Assembly: GCA_002433485.1 (NCBI GenBank)
Contig: DJIF01000028.1
Location: 5,919-47,364, forward strand
DNA from: Deltaproteobacteria bacterium UBA6601
GTDB taxonomy: Bacteria > Myxococcota_A > UBA796 > UBA9615
Reading direction: 5' to 3'
Length of the DNA stretch: 41,446 bases
Shown here: positions 1 through 8,597 of the stretch, piece by piece
How the letters are laid out: each line of letters starts with the position of its first letter
Position numbering within the stretch: position 1 is the stretch's first letter
The notes under the pieces: model-generated
Database searches by the model: none
What the model was told of the DNA's origin: nothing
The model's input: only the letters and a program-made list of their open reading frames with translations
Position numbers and translations under genes: made by a program

Positions 1-225
1 GTCTGCCGAACTGTCGTCGTCGTCGTCGTCGTCGTTGCCGGCATCCTGGCAGGCCGGAGCGCCAAAACAGTTGTCGTCGTTGCAGTCGTAGAGCCCATCA
101 GCGTCGTTATCCGCGCCATCGCTGCATTCGCCGGGGCTGTTGCCCTCAGGGTCGTAGTCGCTGCAGCTCAGGAGCAGCGCAAAAAGGCTGGCCAGGGCGG
201 CGGCGCGACGCAGCCGGAGCTTCAC
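1..225 (-). CDS. Poly-Asp lipoprotein, N-terminal part (truncated by window edge)
   Basis: The first 75 codons of a minus-strand gene run off the left edge. The GTG start (225-223) overlaps the TGA of the upstream MgtC-like gene as GTGA, which suggests translational coupling. The N-terminus has a basic stretch, a hydrophobic helix and a lipobox-like LLLSC, so it is probably a lipoprotein with the Cys near residue 21. Next comes one Cys-bounded acidic repeat (CSDGADNDADGLYDC), like those in the genes at 10262-11800 and 27852-31247, and then a run of Asp before the edge. The Asp run is a nearly pure GAC microsatellite. The rest of the protein and its function cannot be seen. Confidence 0.75.
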   Translation of the reverse strand, partial: MKLRLRRAAALASLFALLLSCSDYDPEGNSPGECSDGADNDADGLYDCNDDNCFGAPACQDAGNDDDDDDDSSAD

Positions 226-989
226 TTACGGCCCGGATTCCCCGCGCTCTCGCTTACCAGCTCATCGGCGTGGCGGGGCAGAGAAGGGATCGTTCCATCT
301 TCATATTGAACGCTCTGGACACCTCGCTGGCGCCACACGTCGACCAGAAAGGTTCGATGGCGCATGTGCCGTTCACAGATCGGCGCCCGGAGGACTTTTC
401 CGGTCCCCTCGCCGACCCATATCAGCGGGTGCCTGCCTTTCAGGTGCAGCTCAAACAAGCCTGCAACGATGGATTGGGTCCTCTCCATGCCGTTGTCGAC
501 TCGAACTTCTATGGTCTTGAAGCTGCAGGGGCCTATGGACATAATCTCCAGCCTGCCCAGGCCCATCAGCACGGTGAGCAGGGCCAGGGTGAAGAGCAGT
601 GCTGAGAAGATGAAGCCTGCCCCACAAGTCACGCCGACAGCTGCGGCTACCCAGATGGTCGCCGCTGAAGTCAGGCCGTGGATGCTACCCCTGCCTCGGA
701 TGATGGTGCCAGCTCCTAGAAACCCTACGCCGCTTACTACCTGGGCTCCTATGCGTGATGGATCGGAGCCAGCGATGCCCGGTAGCGATACGAAGGTTCC
801 CAGCATCATGTAGATGCAGGCGCCCAGGCAGATCAGGGTGTTGGTGCGCAGTCCTGCAGGCTTGCCGAGGCTCTCACGTTCCCAGCCGATGATGATTCCG
901 CAGAGCATTGCTGTGCCGACGCGAACCAGCACATCGAGCATCGTGAGGCTTGCGGGAAGGTTGTCAAAGGTAAGGGCGATCTCGGGCAT
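222..989 (-). CDS. MgtC/SapB family membrane protein
   Basis: A 255-residue protein of the MgtC/SapB family, inner-membrane proteins linked to Mg2+ limitation, acid tolerance and control of ATP synthase in some pathogens. The N-terminal half holds about four membrane helices and the family motifs: GIIIGWERE near residues 31-39, AGLRTN at 45-50, GAQVVSGVGFLGAGTII at 81-97 and GLTSAATIWVAAAVG at 105-119. The C-terminal 100 residues form a soluble, ACT-like-sized domain as in longer MgtC proteins. The ATG at 989 follows a weak AGG. The stop overlaps the start of the downstream lipoprotein by four bases. Membership is secure from the motifs; the physiological role here is unknown. Confidence 0.92.
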   Translation of the reverse strand: MPEIALTFDNLPASLTMLDVLVRVGTAMLCGIIIGWERESLGKPAGLRTNTLICLGACIYMMLGTFVSLPGIAGSDPSRIGAQVVSGVGFLGAGTIIRGRGSIHGLTSAATIWVAAAVGVTCGAGFIFSALLFTLALLTVLMGLGRLEIMSIGPCSFKTIEVRVDNGMERTQSIVAGLFELHLKGRHPLIWVGEGTGKVLRAPICERHMRHRTFLVDVWRQRGVQSVQYEDGTIPSLPRHADELVSESAGNPGRK

Positions 990-1054
990 GGAACCTGCTT
1001 ATTCTTAGGTTCAGTGTAGCAGCCCGGCGGCGAGGGTCGGTGTAGGATGCTGCG

Positions 1055-3697
1055 GTGTTACGTCTTCACCTGATCTCTTCTCGCCCGCCTTGCCGGCCCG
1101 CTAGCTTGCTTTTGGGCCTGTGCATCACCCTCTTTGTTGCCGGTCCTGCCCTGGCCGCTGGGGAGCTCTCCTTACAGCCCGAGCCGCGGGGTTCGATAAG
1201 CCCGGACCGCCAGGTGGACATCGAGCACCTTGAACTGGATCTCTCCCTTGAACTGGAACAGGGTCGGGTAGCTGGGAGTGCGACACATCGCGTGCGTCCC
1301 CTGATCGAGGGCCTTCGCCAGCTGTCTTTTGATCAGGTGGGTTTGCGCATTGAGCAGGTTCGGTTGGGTGACCAGCTCTTGACCTTCCGTCTCAGCGATG
1401 AACATGTTCATGTGCAGCTGCCCGAGGGGCTGGTCTCTGATCAAAGCTTTGAGCTGCGTTTTGATTACTCTGCTGAACCGGACAATGGGCTGCACTTTCG
1501 GCTCCCAGCCCGGAACTCGCCGGACAGTTATCCTGAAGTGTGGTCCCAGGGTGAGAACGAGGATTCTCGGTATTGGTTTCCTACCTATGATGCGCCACGT
1601 GATCGCTTCACCTATGAGGGGCGTTACACCGTAGCGAAGGGCCTGCGGGTTGTCTCCAACGGCACTCTGGTCGCTCAAGAACCTGCGGATCGGACGGGCT
1701 ACACGCGTTGGCATTATCGGCTTGATGGCGGCGACCTGGTCAGCTACCTGGTGATGGTCGCCGTTGCTCCTTATCAGGAGTGGACTGGCACCTGGCGGGA
1801 TCGACCACTGCACTTCTACGCTGCTGGTGACGCTGATGAGGCTGCTGTCAGAGGCTTATTGGACCGAACCGGGGCCATTTTGGAGTTCTTCTCTGATCTC
1901 ATCGGCACCGATTACCCCTACGAAGTCTATCGTCAGGTTCTGGTGCAGCGTTTCATCTACACCGGCATGGAGAACACTGCCGCTACGGTGCTGGACCGTG
2001 GCTTGCTCGGCTCAGCTGAGGACGACGCGATAAACCCCTGGCCAGAGGCTGTGGTTGCCCATGAAGCAGCCCACCAGTGGTTTGGTGATTTACTGACCTG
2101 CCGGACCTTTCGTCACTTGTGGCTGAATGAGGGCTTTGCGACCTTCTTTACCGATCTGTGGATGGAGCACAGCCGCGGACCTGCCTTTGCAGCGCGCAAG
2201 CTGCGGCAGCGCTACGCGACGGTGGCCAGTCAGCAGCAACGGCGACCATCGCCACTGGTGAAGCGGTTCTTCAATGGTGGGGCCGAGGGAGCCGCTGCCA
2301 ATCCTTATCGTAAGGGTGCAGCGGTGCTGCAGATGCTGCGTGTGTTGCTGGGTGACGAGGTTTTCTTTCGTGCCATCCGTCGATATGTAGCGCAGTGGCA
2401 CAATGGTCTGGTGCAGAGCTCGGATCTACAGCGGATCCTGGAGCAGGAGTCTGGTCTCTATCTGGACTGGTTCTTTGATCAGTGGGTCTACATGGGAGGA
2501 TCGCCCAAGCTGAAGATCTCGCACTCTTTCGATGCCAACGAGTCTCGCTTGAGAATTGTGATCCGCCAGGTTCAAGAGGCGAAAGCCGGGATTGGACTGT
2601 TCCAGTTCCCTCTTGAACTTGAGATTGATGGGCAGGTCGAGCGCATCTGGATTGACTCGAAGGAATCGGCAATACAGCTTGAGCGAGAGGCTGCGCCCGG
2701 TTACATAGCTGTTGACCCGCGCGGTGGCCTGCTCGCTGAGATAGAGACTCAGCAGAGTGCTGCCCAGTGGCTTGCTCAATTGAGCAGTCCGCACCCGTAT
2801 GCAGTGGAGCGTGCCCTGCAGGGTCTGCGAGCCCTTAAAGGGAGTGCGCGGGAGCCGGCTCGACAGTCGGTACACCAACTTCTGGCGGATCCATTGGTCC
2901 CGATAGAGCGCCGCCTTGGCGCTGCTGAGATTCTGTCGCACTGGCGCTCCAGTGAGGATGTTGATGCCCTTCTCTCCTCACTGGCTCGGGAGCGGGCTGG
3001 CGAAGGGAGCGCTGCGCTCCGCTGGGAGCTGGTGCGGGGGCTTGGCCGAGTGCTCCCGCGTGAGGACGTACTTGTTGCCCTTGAGGAACGTCTTGCCAGG
3101 GACCCATTGGACCGGATTCGCGCTGCAGCGCTCTCGTCTCTCGCCCGGCTTGAAGAGGAGCGGGTGCGTCCCCGGGCAATTGCGGCACTTCGATCAGCGG
3201 TCAGTGAAGATTGGGTTGTACAACGGCGCGGCGCGGATGCGCTGGGGCGCTGGGGACGGGTTGATGACCTCTCGGCCCTTGCTGCGGCCCGGCGTTCCGG
3301 CAGTCCTTCAGTTTTACAGAATGCAGCCCTTTGGGCTTCTCTGCAGATCGCTGAGCGAGAGCCAGTAGGTCAAAGGAGGGAGCTGGCCCGGTCGGCCTTC
3401 CTGGGCGACGCCGAGGCCATGCTCCACGACCGCAACCTGCGAACCCGGCAGACCGCGGTCTCTGTGCTCAGCCGGGCCGGTGATCGAGGCTCCATCAGCG
3501 CCCTCGAAGCCCTAGCAGTTCGCGAGGATAATGAGAGCCTGCGGGAGCGTGTGCACGCTGCGGTGAAGGCGATTCGAACCCGTAAGGACGAAGAGCCAAA
3601 AGAGACTGATGGGGAGCTTAAGGCACGGCTCAAGGGTCTTGAGGACCGCATTAAGGAGATGGAGCGTAGCGTTAAAGAGCTGGGCGAGCGCCGCTAG
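1055..3697 (+). CDS. Secreted M1-family (gluzincin) aminopeptidase with C-terminal HEAT-like region
   Basis: An 880-residue zinc metallopeptidase of family M1. The GTG start at 1055 has an AGGA seven bases upstream (1044-1047). A signal peptide ends near AGPALAA (about residue 35), so the enzyme is exported. The M1 exopeptidase motif appears as TGMEN (303-307). The zinc site HEAAHQWFGD has ligands His336, His340 and Glu359 (in LNEGFATFF), with Glu337 as catalytic base. The catalytic domain extends to about residue 480. Residues about 580-840 look like alpha-helical HEAT-type repeats rich in Arg, Ala and Leu. The last 40 residues are highly charged and likely a coiled coil. Probably releases N-terminal amino acids from peptides in the periplasm or outside the cell. 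The family call is secure; the substrate is unknown. Confidence 0.93.
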   Translation: MLRLHLISSRPPCRPASLLLGLCITLFVAGPALAAGELSLQPEPRGSISPDRQVDIEHLELDLSLELEQGRVAGSATHRVRPLIEGLRQLSFDQVGLRIEQVRLGDQLLTFRLSDEHVHVQLPEGLVSDQSFELRFDYSAEPDNGLHFRLPARNSPDSYPEVWSQGENEDSRYWFPTYDAPRDRFTYEGRYTVAKGLRVVSNGTLVAQEPADRTGYTRWHYRLDGGDLVSYLVMVAVAPYQEWTGTWRDRPLHFYAAGDADEAAVRGLLDRTGAILEFFSDLIGTDYPYEVYRQVLVQRFIYTGMENTAATVLDRGLLGSAEDDAINPWPEAVVAHEAAHQWFGDLLTCRTFRHLWLNEGFATFFTDLWMEHSRGPAFAARKLRQRYATVASQQQRRPSPLVKRFFNGGAEGAAANPYRKGAAVLQMLRVLLGDEVFFRAIRRYVAQWHNGLVQSSDLQRILEQESGLYLDWFFDQWVYMGGSPKLKISHSFDANESRLRIVIRQVQEAKAGIGLFQFPLELEIDGQVERIWIDSKESAIQLEREAAPGYIAVDPRGGLLAEIETQQSAAQWLAQLSSPHPYAVERALQGLRALKGSAREPARQSVHQLLADPLVPIERRLGAAEILSHWRSSEDVDALLSSLARERAGEGSAALRWELVRGLGRVLPREDVLVALEERLARDPLDRIRAAALSSLARLEEERVRPRAIAALRSAVSEDWVVQRRGADALGRWGRVDDLSALAAARRSGSPSVLQNAALWASLQIAEREPVGQRRELARSAFLGDAEAMLHDRNLRTRQTAVSVLSRAGDRGSISALEALAVREDNESLRERVHAAVKAIRTRKDEEPKETDGELKARLKGLEDRIKEMERSVKELGERR

Positions 3698-3726
3698 AAC
3701 CGCAGTCGGACTGATTTGATCTGAAG

Positions 3727-4176
3727 TCAGCCCTTTTCGGGGGTTTCTTTAGCTTCGGCCGCTTCGGCCGCTGCTTTGGCCTTTGCAGCAGCTTCAGCCT
3801 CTTTCTTTTTCTTGTCGCCGCGGGGAGCAGGTCCGTTCAGACGGCGCAGGCTGCTGCGCTCCAAGTCGTAGCGCTCCAGCATCATTGGCGATGTGACCAG
3901 CGGTACTCCCAGCAGGTTGAGCAGGGAGAATAGGTGACGGGAGTGATTATCGATGGAGTCGCTGGTGACCTTGTTGCTCAGGGGAAGGCCTAAGACCGTC
4001 CGGCCCTGCTCAGGTTCTTCGCCCACGACCAAGCGCTCCCAGAGAGGACGCAGGTGGGTGGCCTGATGAAGCGATGCTTCAACCAGCACAATAGCCGCGG
4101 GATCGATGACCGCGCCGACGAGGATTAAGGCGCCTTCAGGAGCCTCGGTAACCTCTTCTGCTTCTTCTTCACTCAT
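3727..4176 (-). CDS. Protein of unknown function with Lys/Ala/Glu-rich tail
   Basis: A 149-residue protein I do not recognise. It opens with an acidic segment (MSEEEAEEVTEAPEG). The central part, about residues 15-115, looks folded and mixed alpha/beta, with hydrophobic strands (ALILVGAVIDPAAIVLVEA). The last 35 residues are low-complexity Lys/Ala/Glu, likely a disordered helix. No signal peptide or membrane segment is visible, so it is probably cytoplasmic. It lies 90 bases downstream of the phospholipase-D-like gene on the same strand and converges with the M1 peptidase gene. No clear Shine-Dalgarno precedes the ATG at 4176. Sustained reading frame and composition support it as a real gene. 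Confidence 0.6.
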   Translation of the reverse strand: MSEEEAEEVTEAPEGALILVGAVIDPAAIVLVEASLHQATHLRPLWERLVVGEEPEQGRTVLGLPLSNKVTSDSIDNHSRHLFSLLNLLGVPLVTSPMMLERYDLERSSLRRLNGPAPRGDKKKKEAEAAAKAKAAAEAAEAKETPEKG

Positions 4177-4266
4177 TATGGGCTGCTGGTCCAGAATTCT
4201 AGGTCGAAATGGTACGAGGGCGGCGCATGGTAGCGCACCTCTAACTCATACTTCAAGTGCGCCCTG

Positions 4267-5379
4267 TCATTGCTCCGGTAGGTTATCGGTCGAATTGCTC
4301 CACAGGGACTCGAACCAGTCTGCAATGTCGTGAATCACCACCGGGTGTTCTGTCCACGCGCCGACCTCCCGATTCCAGCGCAACCCGCCGCTGGAGATAT
4401 TGGCCGTTTGCAGTTGGAGTCCTTCGTCGATGAGGAAGACTTTGGCATGGGTGGTGGTTTCGGGGTCCTCCCAGCGCATCTCGACACCTCGGGCTCGCAG
4501 CCACTGGACTGCGCTCCTGTTGCTCGAATTGTTGGCCAGGTTCCAGTCGGAGTAGTCGGCAATGCCGCGGACCTGAACCCCGCGCTGGACTGCCTCGGTC
4601 AAGGCGTTGAAGACCTGCATCGCAGGTGCCTGGAGGTTGTCCGGTTGGAGCCAGGTCGCATACAGACTGAAGTCAATCCGCTGCGCGGCCGCGGCTATTC
4701 GCTCAAGCAGGTGCGGCAGGAGTTGATCATCGACCAGGACATGAATGTCTTCGTCAATCTGTTGCAGGTCTGGAGGTTGCCGGTTGGCTGGTGCCTCCAA
4801 AAGGCCTCTGTGCCAACTGGCGAGATAGCTGGCAGCCAGGGGGCTGTCGGCCAGGATGTTGCACTCCCGATTGCGGCGGATCGAGGAGTTGGACCAGTTG
4901 GTCGAACCCAACATGAGTCGTTGTTCGTCGACCAGGATCTGTTTTGCGTGGATCTTTATGTCACTGTTGGAGTCGAGTCTTGCATCGACCCCTCTGGTCA
5001 TCATCCATTGGATGGCGTCGTGGTTCTCTTCGATGTGGTCATCCAGGAGCACCTGTACCGCCACGCCCCGCTCTACTGCGCGGGCGAGCACCTCCAGCAG
5101 TTCGGTAGTGGCCTCGCCTGAGAAATACTCCCATTGGACCATGAGGATCTCTTCTTGAGCGGATGTCACCAGTTCGGTGAAAGCCCTTGCATAGTCTTGA
5201 TCGCAGATTAACTGCACCGGCTCAGCAGGCTCAGGCGCAGCTTCGGATAGGTCCTCTTGAGAGGGGCTGCATCCCCATAGGCTGAGCAGCGCTGCTCCGG
5301 CGGCGAGCTTCGACAGCCGGCGGTTTGCTGGAATCCGCGCGCTGGTTCTGCCCGTGCAGCCCTGTTCAGTCTTGAGCAT
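4267..5379 (-). CDS. Phospholipase-D-fold (HKD) lipoprotein
   Basis: A PLD-superfamily protein of 370 residues from the preferred ATG at 5379; a TTG at 5421 would give 384 but overlaps the upstream gene more. It has a basic N-terminus, a hydrophobic stretch and a lipobox ending LSLWGC (Cys37), so it is likely membrane-anchored outside the cytoplasm. Two HKD half-sites are present: HAKQILVD (about 144-151) followed by GSTNWS, and HAKVFLID (about 311-318) followed by a less standard QTANIS. Both His, Lys and Asp sets are intact, so phosphodiesterase or phosphatidyltransferase activity is plausible. Cardiolipin-synthase-like, nuclease-like or phospholipase roles cannot be separated by sequence alone. 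Its start overlaps the end of the gene at 5366-5959 by 14 bases. Confidence 0.87.
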   Translation of the reverse strand: MLKTEQGCTGRTSARIPANRRLSKLAAGAALLSLWGCSPSQEDLSEAAPEPAEPVQLICDQDYARAFTELVTSAQEEILMVQWEYFSGEATTELLEVLARAVERGVAVQVLLDDHIEENHDAIQWMMTRGVDARLDSNSDIKIHAKQILVDEQRLMLGSTNWSNSSIRRNRECNILADSPLAASYLASWHRGLLEAPANRQPPDLQQIDEDIHVLVDDQLLPHLLERIAAAAQRIDFSLYATWLQPDNLQAPAMQVFNALTEAVQRGVQVRGIADYSDWNLANNSSNRSAVQWLRARGVEMRWEDPETTTHAKVFLIDEGLQLQTANISSGGLRWNREVGAWTEHPVVIHDIADWFESLWSNSTDNLPEQ

Positions 5380-5959
5380 CGGAGTTCTTGGAACCCTTAG
5401 CGGGGCTGGGCGCTGTGTCAATGTCGCCTATGGGGGCGCTGTGTCGGGTAGGGATGTCGCCAAAGACAGGTCCGTCGTCCTGGGTCCTCCAGCCAACATG
5501 TTCATCTACCGGACTTGGATTTAGTTGGCTCATTGCCTGAGTGTCGAGCCCGCCACTGCTGCTCTCGGGTCTGTGCTCCCAGGGGCTGACTGGCGGGCTG
5601 GCTGAGGGCAAGCGTCCGCTCCAATCACTTGGGTCTCGTGCGCTGGCCTGTGACTCGGGATTGCTGAGCAACTGCCGTAACTGATCCTCCCGCGTTGCAC
5701 CAGGGATCAGATGAAAGCGTGGCGGTCTTGAGTCGTGGCTTGGTGCGGCGGCTGCGAGCAGCTCGATGGCCTTCATGGTCGGATGGGTGAAGACGTCCAT
5801 GTAGGCTTGGACGAGCGGTGCGAGGGTCTCTTCGCCGAGCACCACTACATCGCCTTGTGCGGTTTCTATGCGGGCGCTTAAGCCCCGTTCAGCACCCTCT
5901 GGCAGTCCGACCACGATGCGGCTGGTGCCAGGCTTGCGAATCGGGTTGTCGGAGTCCAT
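5366..5959 (-). CDS. Protein of unknown function, disordered C-terminal half
   Basis: A 197-residue protein I cannot assign. Residues 1-75 look like a small folded domain with beta strands (SRIVVGLPEG, ARIETAQGDVVVLGEE) followed by a helix with an Ala run. Residues 80-197 are rich in Pro, Ser, Asp and Gln and likely disordered. There is no signal peptide. The gene starts 15 bases from the divergent zinc-finger gene at 5975, so their promoters must overlap or lie inside the coding regions. Its stop lies inside the start region of the phospholipase-D-like lipoprotein, so the two are probably cotranscribed. Confidence 0.6.
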   Translation of the reverse strand: MDSDNPIRKPGTSRIVVGLPEGAERGLSARIETAQGDVVVLGEETLAPLVQAYMDVFTHPTMKAIELLAAAAPSHDSRPPRFHLIPGATREDQLRQLLSNPESQASARDPSDWSGRLPSASPPVSPWEHRPESSSGGLDTQAMSQLNPSPVDEHVGWRTQDDGPVFGDIPTRHSAPIGDIDTAPSPAKGSKNSDAQD

Positions 5960-5974
5960 CGTGGGAGCCTAGCA

Positions 5975-6505
5975 GTGACGATGCTTGATGGTGAGGGCAC
6001 AGTGGAGTCTTATTGCATTCGGCACCCCGGTCGGCAGGCGCAGTTGGCCTGCGCACGTTGCGGCGACTTTATTTGTTCCAGTTGTGTGGTCAGTGGTGAC
6101 CTGTGTCCCCTTTGTCGGACTCGCTTGTTCCGTGAAGGAGTGGCCTACGGTTCGCAGGAGCAGGCTCGGGCCGCCGCTCGCCGCTGTCGCAAGTTGGCAG
6201 AGCGCTGCCTGTCGGGCAGCCTGCTGACCGGGGGCAGCGCCGTAGTGCTTCAGTTGGGCATTTTCTACGGCTGGTTGCCGCGGCTGCTAGGCATTGGTGT
6301 TGTTGCTGCAGCTCTTAGCTCGGTCATTGCCGGTCTGCTGGCCGTTGGCTTCGCCCTGCGTGGGCATCGCGCTTCCGGCGAGGGCAAGCCTGGCGTAGCC
6401 CTTGCTGAGGTGTTTCCTCTGGGCTACGCGCTCGGCTTTTCCATAATCGGGGTGCTGCCCTTTTTGTTGGGCCTGTTTGCTATCGCTCGGCTGTTTCGCA
6501 GCTGA
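5975..6505 (+). CDS. B-box-type zinc-finger membrane protein
   Basis: A 176-residue protein. The GTG at 5975 is chosen because GGGAG (5963-5967) lies seven bases upstream. Residues about 12-50 form a compact zinc-binding module with the pattern C-x2-H, C-x2-C (CARC), C-x2-C (CSSC) and CPLC, resembling B-box or double-zinc-ribbon domains that head small membrane proteins in Myxococcota. After a basic helix there are about three hydrophobic membrane segments (near residues 80-100, 107-128 and 150-172). The zinc module is probably cytoplasmic. No enzymatic motif is visible; a role in membrane-associated binding is inference. Confidence 0.7.
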   Translation: MTMLDGEGTVESYCIRHPGRQAQLACARCGDFICSSCVVSGDLCPLCRTRLFREGVAYGSQEQARAAARRCRKLAERCLSGSLLTGGSAVVLQLGIFYGWLPRLLGIGVVAAALSSVIAGLLAVGFALRGHRASGEGKPGVALAEVFPLGYALGFSIIGVLPFLLGLFAIARLFRS

Positions 6506-6513
6506 GCGGCCGG

Positions 6514-8547
6514 CTAGCGCGGTGGGACTTCCCAGTCGGTGGTCCCGCGGAACTTCAGAGTGGCAGCTCGTAGTTTTGTCATTTGCTGTTGTTCGACCCC
6601 GGGCCAGGTCAGCCCTTGTTCGAGGTTGGAATTGGTCCACTCCGGGCCGCCGGGCAGGGCGATCCCCTGCTTCTTACGTAAGTGCCGTTCTGCGCCCAGG
6701 ATTGAGCTCATGTTGTGCTGAACAAAGTCGTTGCGGACCGAGGGGTCGATGAGGCCACCGTTCCATCCGCCGAAGCTTTTCTTCTTGTTGCTCATCCAGT
6801 AGGTGGTGTCCGGATCGTACTGACTGAGCATTTCGTGACGCACGGTCTCGTGGAGCAACTCCTCAACCCACTCGCAACGCTTGCCTGCTACCGAGCAGGT
6901 GTCGAGTACGGCCACCAGACCCTCGCCTCTGGTCGCGGCAGGGGTAGAACGAGGTGGATCATAGTAGCCGCCACGGTAGTCACGGTAGACCTTCGCTGAC
7001 TTCATGTTCTTCTGGTACTGGTATTCCACCGCACGGGCCAGTGCCAGACTGTGGTCTAGGTAGTCCTCCCGCTTGGTGTAGTTGTAGAGGTAGGACAGCG
7101 CGATCATCAGCCAGTGGTCATTTGCCAGGCGTTTTTCATCTTTGCCCTGATCGCGCACCTGAATCAGCCAATCAGCGCCTCGGACGGCTGTATCGAGCCA
7201 AAGTGGGTTGCGATCCCAGGAGTACAGGCGGACCAGACCGAGGATGGCTTCCCCGGGGTAGTAAGCGGAGGTGTCGGTCGAAGGAGGGTCACCTGGCTTT
7301 AAGGGCGCAAAGTAGACGAATTCGCCATCCTCTTTCTGTTGGCTGACGAGAAAGCGAGCGAAGGCTCGAGCTTCGTCAAGATAGGTAGTGTGGTCTCCGG
7401 TTGCCTCTGCGTATTGGTCGAGCATGACCAGCCCCAAGCCAGAGCCGCCGAGCTTGATGGTTCGACCTTCAAGCACATACATCACATCTCCGCCGCCATA
7501 AGGGCCTTTTCGTACATCACGCCGGCAGCGGGCGAACAAATAGTCGATGGCCTTCTTGCTGGCGGTCAGATAGGGCTCAAATTTGGTGCGGTCGTAAGCC
7601 TGCAGGATCGAGTAGGTGGTCCCGCCGTGACGGAGCAGGTTGTAGGAATTGCTGTCCCGATCGCGACTTGGGTAGTAGCGATAGCGGATCTTGCCGTCGG
7701 CAGAGATGGACGAGATCAGGTAGTCAGCGGCCCAGACGGTGCGCTGGAGAAGACGGTCCGGATCGACGCTGTCGAAGTCCCACAGGTGGGTGCGATACAG
7801 CTGCACGATGCCGGGGGCTTCGTCGCCCTCAGTGAGCTGCTCAAGCCAGGCTACCGTGTGGATCTGCTGATGTTCGAATTCTTCGTCCAGCTGGCCGAGG
7901 CTGGGGTTACGGCGCGCCAGGGCCTTAACCACGTTTTTTCTTGGGATGCCTTTCTTCCCTCGCTTGTCCGAATAGAGGCCCAGTTCAAGGATTTCACTGG
8001 GCAGAATCCACGACACCTGAGTGCCAGACTGGACCCAGTAGCCGTAGCGCGCGACCTTGCGCTTCTTGGGCTTGTCGATGCTACGTCGGAATACTGAGTC
8101 TTGGGCTCGGGTGACCACATCCATCTTCAGGCGGATACCTGCTTTTCGCGCAGCGTTGACCGTCTTGGGTTCCGCTTTGGCCAGTGCGCTCGCTGCATTC
8201 CTGATCGATGCGCTGAGGTTGTCCCCGGCTCCGGTCGCGCAGCGCTGGACCGGCTCATCCTGGTAGGCGCAGAGGAATACCCGCAGACCAGGCAGAGCCC
8301 CGGTTCGAGGGCTTTCTACTGCTGCTTCGCCGTAGAGAACTGTGCGGGCCAGGGCAAAGGCTTCTGTCATCGTCTCCTTATTGCCCAGTTGCCCGGCATT
8401 TTCAGCGTTCCTTGCGCTCTCGGCGTCGGCGGTGCCGAGCACTGTAGTGCCGAGCTCAGCGGGGGCTTCGAAGCGAGCGCAGCCTAGCTGGAGCAGGCAG
8501 GCCAGAGAAATGATTGCAGAGAGTGACGAGCGAGCGCGAAGTACCAT
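6514..8547 (-). CDS. Lipoprotein with helical (alpha/alpha)-toroid, glycosidase-like
   Basis: A 677-residue exported protein. The N-terminus ends in a lipobox-like LLQLGC (Cys23). Residues about 60-160 form an alpha/beta region (GLRVFLCAYQDEPVQRC, then an Ala-rich helix) that faintly resembles AMMECR1-type domains; this is a weak impression. Residues about 260-640 contain repeated helical hairpins with small-residue turns (RHGGTTYSILQAYD, KLGGSGLGLVMLDQYAEATG, YYPGEAILGLVRLY, NDHWLMIALSYLYNYT), typical of six-hairpin glycosidase, epimerase or terpenoid-cyclase-like toroids. A carbohydrate-active role is inference. It sits 50 bases downstream of thiC on the same strand and ends 8 bases from the convergent zinc-finger gene. 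Confidence 0.65.
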   Translation of the reverse strand: MVLRARSSLSAIISLACLLQLGCARFEAPAELGTTVLGTADAESARNAENAGQLGNKETMTEAFALARTVLYGEAAVESPRTGALPGLRVFLCAYQDEPVQRCATGAGDNLSASIRNAASALAKAEPKTVNAARKAGIRLKMDVVTRAQDSVFRRSIDKPKKRKVARYGYWVQSGTQVSWILPSEILELGLYSDKRGKKGIPRKNVVKALARRNPSLGQLDEEFEHQQIHTVAWLEQLTEGDEAPGIVQLYRTHLWDFDSVDPDRLLQRTVWAADYLISSISADGKIRYRYYPSRDRDSNSYNLLRHGGTTYSILQAYDRTKFEPYLTASKKAIDYLFARCRRDVRKGPYGGGDVMYVLEGRTIKLGGSGLGLVMLDQYAEATGDHTTYLDEARAFARFLVSQQKEDGEFVYFAPLKPGDPPSTDTSAYYPGEAILGLVRLYSWDRNPLWLDTAVRGADWLIQVRDQGKDEKRLANDHWLMIALSYLYNYTKREDYLDHSLALARAVEYQYQKNMKSAKVYRDYRGGYYDPPRSTPAATRGEGLVAVLDTCSVAGKRCEWVEELLHETVRHEMLSQYDPDTTYWMSNKKKSFGGWNGGLIDPSVRNDFVQHNMSSILGAERHLRKKQGIALPGGPEWTNSNLEQGLTWPGVEQQQMTKLRAATLKFRGTTDWEVPPR

Positions 8548-8597
8548 GATTGCTTTGGGTTTAATGGGTTTAATGAGGGGCTCGGAGGAGCTGTGGA

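Noticed and set aside
5380..5421. TTG start extending the PLD lipoprotein to 384 residues
   Set aside because: It would overlap the upstream gene by 56 bases and place an extra 14 residues before a complete lipoprotein signal; ATG at 5379 is better.
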